From: Halichoerus grypus
Lineage: Eukaryota > Chordata > Mammalia > Carnivora > Phocidae
Assembly: GCF_964656455.1 (NCBI RefSeq)
Contig: NC_135716.1
Span: forward strand, 77,476,484 to 77,540,483
Direction: 5' to 3'
DNA: 64,000 nt
Position numbers and translations under genes: made by a program. The first letter of the stretch is position 1. Each line of letters starts with the position of its first letter. The notes under the pieces are model-generated. The model saw only the letters and a program-made list of their open reading frames with translations. It searched no databases and was not told the origin of the DNA. Below are positions 59,442-64,000 of this stretch, piece by piece.

Positions 59442-59556
59442 ACTGTAGGAGTAGAGGACAGTTCAGAGCATTCACACAAGAATCTCGAGAGAAACGCTCT
59501 GCTCAGTACAGCTATCCTGATGAGAAAGATAAGGACTTAAGTGATCTAATCAGTAG
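59442..59556 (+). CDS. PXDNL: PXDNL coding exon, linker after the peroxidase domain with an REKR motif
   Basis: This 115-bp exon begins with the two bases that complete the Asp codon left open at 38563, then reads CRSRGQFRAF and continues to a Lys/Asp-rich end (KDKDLSDLIS plus a split Arg codon). The acceptor is CCCCACAG and the donor is AG|GTATGT. The phase match to the previous exon, about 20.9 kb upstream, is exact. The CR(S/T)RGQF motif follows the DCC(E/A)D cysteines in both peroxidasins. The following QES..KRSAQYSYP stretch matches PXDNL rather than PXDN as I remember them. R-E-K-R followed by Ser (59486-59500) fits the proprotein-convertase pattern R-X-K-R and sits where PXDN is known to be cleaved. 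The remaining linker and VWC exons are beyond the window. Confidence 0.9.
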
Positions 59557-60265
59557 GTATGTACATAAATTTCTAATTTCTTTGGGCTATTTACCATAGA
59601 TTTATTTCAAATATACAATTTGAGGGGTTTTATAGAAACCATGGTTGACTCATTTACATATAGGATAAATTATACAACGATGAACAAATAAATAAATTTT
59701 GTGATAAATATGGGTTCCTTTTCATTCTGGGACATCATATCCAGGGCATGCTTAGCAATAAATATTTCTCAATAAAGTACAGAAAATTGCACATCATAGA
59801 TGTTATTTATGATTCCTTAAATCACATTATGGATATTGCTGTTTTTAAAATTCTTTTCAAAAATAGGAAACTCAGCATACTGTTTGTAAGAAAAGTAATA
59901 ATATTTTTCAAACTAAGTTGATTTTAATTCATGTATAGTGTCTTGCAAGGAAGGTTTAATTTGTGATCAAGATGGGATATTTTTGATCCCTCAGGATATT
60001 GAGAAATGTCAATCTTATTCCTTTGAAATCTGTTAGGACTTCTCCTGTGACACTCATATACAAGCTTCATATATAGTTAACTTCTTTACAAAGTTTCTCC
60101 TCACACTTGTCTTGGAAGCCTCCGGAAACAGAAACAATGACTTGAGCATGGGTGTATACAGTAGCTCCTTTTCACTGAGTAAATATTCAGTAGACGCTTG
60201 TATAATTAAATTACCAAAAACAAACATACAAACATAATTGACAGTCCGGTAGGAGAGATACTATT
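59557..60265 (+). other. PXDNL intron after the third exon
   Basis: Begins with the GTATGT donor. No recognised repeat or exon. Confidence 0.6.
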
Positions 60266-60276
60266 GAAGACACTTT

Positions 60277-60481
60277 TTTTTTTTTTTTTTTAAGATTTTA
60301 TTCATTTATTTGACAGAGAGAGAGATAGCGAGAGCAGGAACACAAGCAGGGTGAGCGAGGGAGAGGGAGAAGTGGGCTCCCCGCTCAGCAGGGAGCCCGA
60401 TGTGGGGCTCGATCCCAGGACTCTGGGATCATGACCTGAGCTGAAGGCAGACGCTTAACGACTGAGCCACCCAGGTGCCCC
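60277..60481 (-). mobile_element. Carnivore tRNA-Lys SINE, young-looking
   Basis: Full-length on -: a long T-run, AAGATTTTATTCATTTATT, an AG-rich body, GGGCTCGATCCCAGGAC, CTTAACGACTGAGCCACC and CAGGTGCCCC. GAAGACACTTT is duplicated at 60266-60276 and 60482-60492. Confidence 0.95.
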
Positions 60482-60699
60482 GAAGACACTTTGTTATCAC
60501 ACACTAGTAACTTTGTCTTTCGTAGCAGCCTCCTAGGTATTGTAATTCAGTCAAATTCAAAATACAGTTTTGGAGTTCCTGCCGTCAGTCACAAGTAGGA
60601 ATTTGTGACGTATGTAGAAATGAACAAGACATGGTGTCTGTCTCGTAAGATTTATAGTCTAGGAGAGAAGGTGGGTCATCTGATAAGGGAGATGGGTGA

Positions 60700-60880
60700 A
60701 GGCTTCAGATTCTGGCAGAGGTGCACACCCTGTTTCCACTGCTTCATAACCACAAGTTATGTAAAATTTCAGAGTCTCAGTTTCTTCAGCTGTAAAATGG
60801 GCATAATAATACCTACTTTATGGGATTATTATGTTGAGAATACATATATATGTAAAGTGCCTAATGGGGATGTGAGATGC
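60700..60880 (+). mobile_element. MIR SINE fragment
   Basis: CTCAGTTTCTTCAGCTGTAA, ATGGGCATAATAATACCTAC and TGTAAAGTGCCTAATG follow the MIR 3' half. Confidence 0.75.
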
Positions 60881-61044
60881 AGCATTATAGACATTTCACA
60901 AAAGACAGGATAGCAAATGCTGTTATAGTTAGTGCTCACTATATGCCAAACATTCTTTTAAATGCTACGCAAATATTAACTCTTTGAACAGAAGTGCTCA
61001 TATAATACTGAAATAAAATCCAATTAGGATGCTGTGTAGTTCAG

Positions 61045-61470
61045 AACAAGGTGTGGTTAATTTTGGACTTTTAGCCTACGCAGAGGTGAGATCTTGAGAA
61101 AGAGACTAAGATTTTGATGAAGGTTTAGGGCTTCCCAGGCTGAAAGAACAATGAGCAAAGTCATGGGGACAAAGAAGTTTAGGTGTGTTTGCAGAGTGGT
61201 AAGGCTTGGCGTGTTACTAAATGACCTGGTGTTTTCAATACGTAGGGATGAAGAGCATTCTGGAAGAATGTTCTATAAAAGGAGATTGAGGCAGAGAGAG
61301 AAAGGTCTTAAATTCTAGGCTAAGGAAACTAAATCTGTCCCTTGTGTTCCTGGAGCTCCTTCCTGCAAGGTAGGCTGTTGACCAGGAGCAATAACCTCAG
61401 TCAGAACCATCTTTAAATAATTCAAGTGGCAGAAAGCAGTCACATGGCCCTTATTTAATTTAGCATTTCA
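61045..61470 (-). mobile_element. L2-like LINE fragment, antisense
   Basis: Weak resemblance: GGGCTTCCCAGGCTGAAAG, AATGAGCAAAGTCATGGGG and GGTAAGGCTTGGCGTG recall reverse-complement L2. Confidence 0.4.
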
Positions 61471-64000
61471 TTTGGTTTGTAATCCACTCTACTACATGAA
61501 ATGTTTCACCAGAGAAAAATTGGAAGTAGATGTTGGGTGACACATTTGCAGGCAATTTTTCTTTTTCTTATAAGATGTTAATGGAGATCTGGCTCTCCAG
61601 TCACATCCACAAGTATGTGGCATGGACAAAACACCCACTACCTGACTTCTGCCCTGCCCTACAGCCACATCCCAGTCCTTCCAGAAACATTCATTTCACT
61701 TGTTTTGAGGTAATAATTAATGTATAAATTATCTGAACTCTTTAAGATTATGGTGACCTCATGGACGTTCTGCTTACCTGTAGCCTTAGTCACTCAGCTA
61801 CAGATTGGTTAATTTCAATTTTAGTCTCCTGCCATTCTTATCAAATTTGACTCAAACATGAGCCTTGCAATTGGGAGTTCTGTTTATTGTTGATGTGATA
61901 ATAAAAAGATAATACCAGTTTTGTTTTGTCTTCTAACTATACACACTGCAGTAATCCTTTGTAGATAGTTTTGTTGTGCTGAAGACTTGTTTAGACCAAA
62001 GAGGGCCAAGTCCCGTCACTCAGTGTGCACAGATCACTCAGGCTATGATATCACTTTTACTTTTCTCTGCACATTCATCTTTCTTGCATTTACTCTCTCT
62101 CAGTCACAAATTGAGCCATTTTTCAATACATTATTCATGAATTAACATCAGTTTAACTTGATAAATATTATTTTTTTCTTACAAGCTCTATGCTGAGTTT
62201 CATGTTTTTAATAATATATAGCAACATCCATACTATCCATCTTTTCCTTCCATCCTCTCCCCACCTTCCCCACAATCCCCCAGTAATCTCCCTAGCTGGT
62301 ATCCTTGTCTCTCTTCTCTCTTTCCACACTGTCTAAAACACAAATATGATCAGGCCTAAAATGTCTGTGTAGTGGTTAAAAAAGGACTTCTAAATTTTGT
62401 TTTTAAAAATCTTGATTTGCATCCAGCTGCACAATTTAATAGCTGCATCATATGGACATATTAACTTTCTGTTACAGTATTCTCATCTGAAAGACAGGGC
62501 TGCTTCAAGTGTCTCTTGGCACTGCTGGGTGCATTGAGTGAATCGATGTGGCATCTAGGTCAGAACAATCAGAGCTGCATGGTCCCTGAAATGGATGAAG
62601 AATTATGGTCTGCTTTATTTAGCTTCCCTGACTCATGCCACCTCCTACCCCTACCCCAGGCAGAAGTCATTACCTTCTTATTTGTCTTCCTCATACAAAT
62701 GTTGTATTTCCTGCTTGTTCATCAGTCAGCCTTTTCTGAGAGAGTGTTAGCAGCCTACTTACTGGAAAGCACCCTCACATGTATCTTAGCGTAATGCTTA
62801 TTACATAACCCACACCCAACACATACTTGTTCCATTGTGAACACCATCTGACTGTATAATCTGGTTTTGCCAATATCAGCTACTCCCTGTGTTCCTACAT
62901 TCAGTACTTTAAATCTTGGTTATACCTTTATACAATCATCCAGACTTCCTTGTGGCTAAATCCCCTTTGATTCAACACTGATGATCTACAGGAGAGAGCA
63001 CCATGAAAACAGAAGTGTCAAATAATCTTAATTAAAATTATCCATTGTTACTAATATCATCCATGTCAACATTGGTACACTTGAATCAATTTGAACATAG
63101 CACCATAGTAAAAGCTGGTGTGAGGCCACTAGTGATTCATGGTGCCTCTAATTCATAGTGTTTTATGGGACATAAGGTTGATCTAGTGACTGAGTAACTG
63201 GCATTGGTAACTCCTGTTCTTTTTCAATGCTATCTTTTCCTAAATTCCCTCTCTGATATAAGCTCTGTAACATGTCCTTGGCTTAGGAATTGTTTTACAA
63301 GCTCATGGGATGTACTGTATCTGGCAAGCTATTTTCTTACTGAACAATAGAAGACATATATCAAGCAGAACAAAGCAGAACAGTTTTGAAAGTTACAATG
63401 GCTTCTTCACAAAGAAGAACTTTTAACAAAATTTGGGGAAAAAAAAAGAAAACTTGAGACATTAATAGCACATCAACTAAATCAAATCTATATAAAAATA
63501 TTTTTGACAATATATTGTAATCATAGGTGGATGGAACTTTCATTTCAATTTTCCAAACTCATTATTTACCTCTGTCTTTTGAGAACTTCAGTTAAGCTCT
63601 AGGAATCATATTTTAAATTCAGCCCAAGACTTTTTATTTCCTTTTATTATCGATAATACTGAGCTATTTTGCATCGGGTTTAAGATTAGATTTTTGTCAG
63701 ACTAGTATTCTTAATTTAGTTCTTGCCATGAATTTATAATAGAGCAAGGAAATTTCCCACCTGGGTGCTATATAATATATAATATTTAATTTGTCACTGC
63801 TCTTTCACTGTGAAGTAGAATGAACAATTTTTAGCAAAAGACATAATTTGAGATCTAAATAATATGTCAAATAGATATGTAATACTACGTGGCATTCCCT
63901 TTATTTCCTAAGAAATACTTCCTTATCATTTTGAGTAAACTATGTGGAACAGATGTGACATTCTGGATTATCTTCTTATATGTCATTTAATTTATTTTCT
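61471..64000. other. PXDNL intron, mostly unassigned
   Basis: A weak MIR-like stretch lies at about 62385-62510. Otherwise AT-rich unique sequence with no exon that continues the PXDNL frame. Confidence 0.5.

Larger units (their letters stand above)
35834..59556 (+). other. PXDNL: PXDNL gene, partial (three exons and the introns between them)
   Basis: The three exons are joined by introns of 2,386 bp (35969-38354) and 20,878 bp (38564-59441). Codon phases run 1/2, 1/1 and 2/2 bases at exon edges and interlock without a stop, so splicing gives one open frame of about 153 residues. No other peroxidasin exon was recognised from 1 to 35833, where the exon ending just before LYGS would be expected further upstream. 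None was seen after 59556 either, so the gene continues past both window ends. No promoter or polyadenylation site of the gene is in the window. Confidence 0.85.

Noticed and set aside
1..64000. A new defence, toxin or mobile gene system
   Set aside because: No prokaryotic-style operons, integrases outside L1, or novel multi-gene arrays. The content is ordinary vertebrate intron, one host gene and retroelements.

Overview
This is a stretch of mammalian nuclear DNA, almost certainly from a caniform (dog-like) carnivore. The strongest sign is about eleven copies of the tRNA-Lys-derived carnivore SINE: an A-box-like head, a GGATC(G/A)AGCC-type B box, a CT-rich body, then an AATAAATAAA or poly-A tail. 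Two near full-length, roughly 7-kb LINE-1 elements open with GGAGGAGCAAGATGG, the 5' end I associate with arctoid carnivores (bears, seals, mustelids). The species cannot be fixed by eye.

The only host gene I can support is the 3' part of PXDNL (peroxidasin-like) on the + strand. Three coding exons lie at 35834-35968, 38355-38563 and 59442-59556. Their splice sites are canonical and their codon phases interlock exactly, giving one uninterrupted reading frame. They encode the C-terminal end of the haem-peroxidase homology domain and the start of the linker before the von Willebrand C domain. The linker carries an R-E-K-R motif that looks like a proprotein-convertase site. The rest of the gene (signal peptide, LRR, Ig, most of the peroxidase domain, VWC domain) lies outside the window.

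Layout. 1-24.9 kb: intron upstream of the first visible exon, with MIR/L2 fossils, antisense MaLR-type LTRs, four SINEs, a twin-primed L1 (3727-4632) with a perfect 16-bp target-site duplication, and a perfect 50-bp tandem duplication. 24.98-31.97 kb: near full-length but dead L1, + strand, inserted in an older L1. 32.1-35.3 kb: a SINE joined to a short VPS35L-like coding scrap, a truncated U4 snRNA retropseudogene with 19-bp direct repeats, two hAT fossils and old L1. 35.8-38.6 kb: two PXDNL exons. 38.6-59.4 kb: a 20.9-kb intron with a G-rich minisatellite, an unexplained GC-rich patch, an inverted SINE, and a second near full-length dead L1 on the - strand. 59.4-64 kb: third exon and the following intron.

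The two 7-kb L1 copies are in opposite orientation about 18.5 kb apart and bracket two PXDNL exons. All transposon reading frames seen are broken. I found no new functional system. The notable items are the gene itself and several unusual retrotransposition structures. Repeat family names are from memory of consensus sequences, not from a database search.
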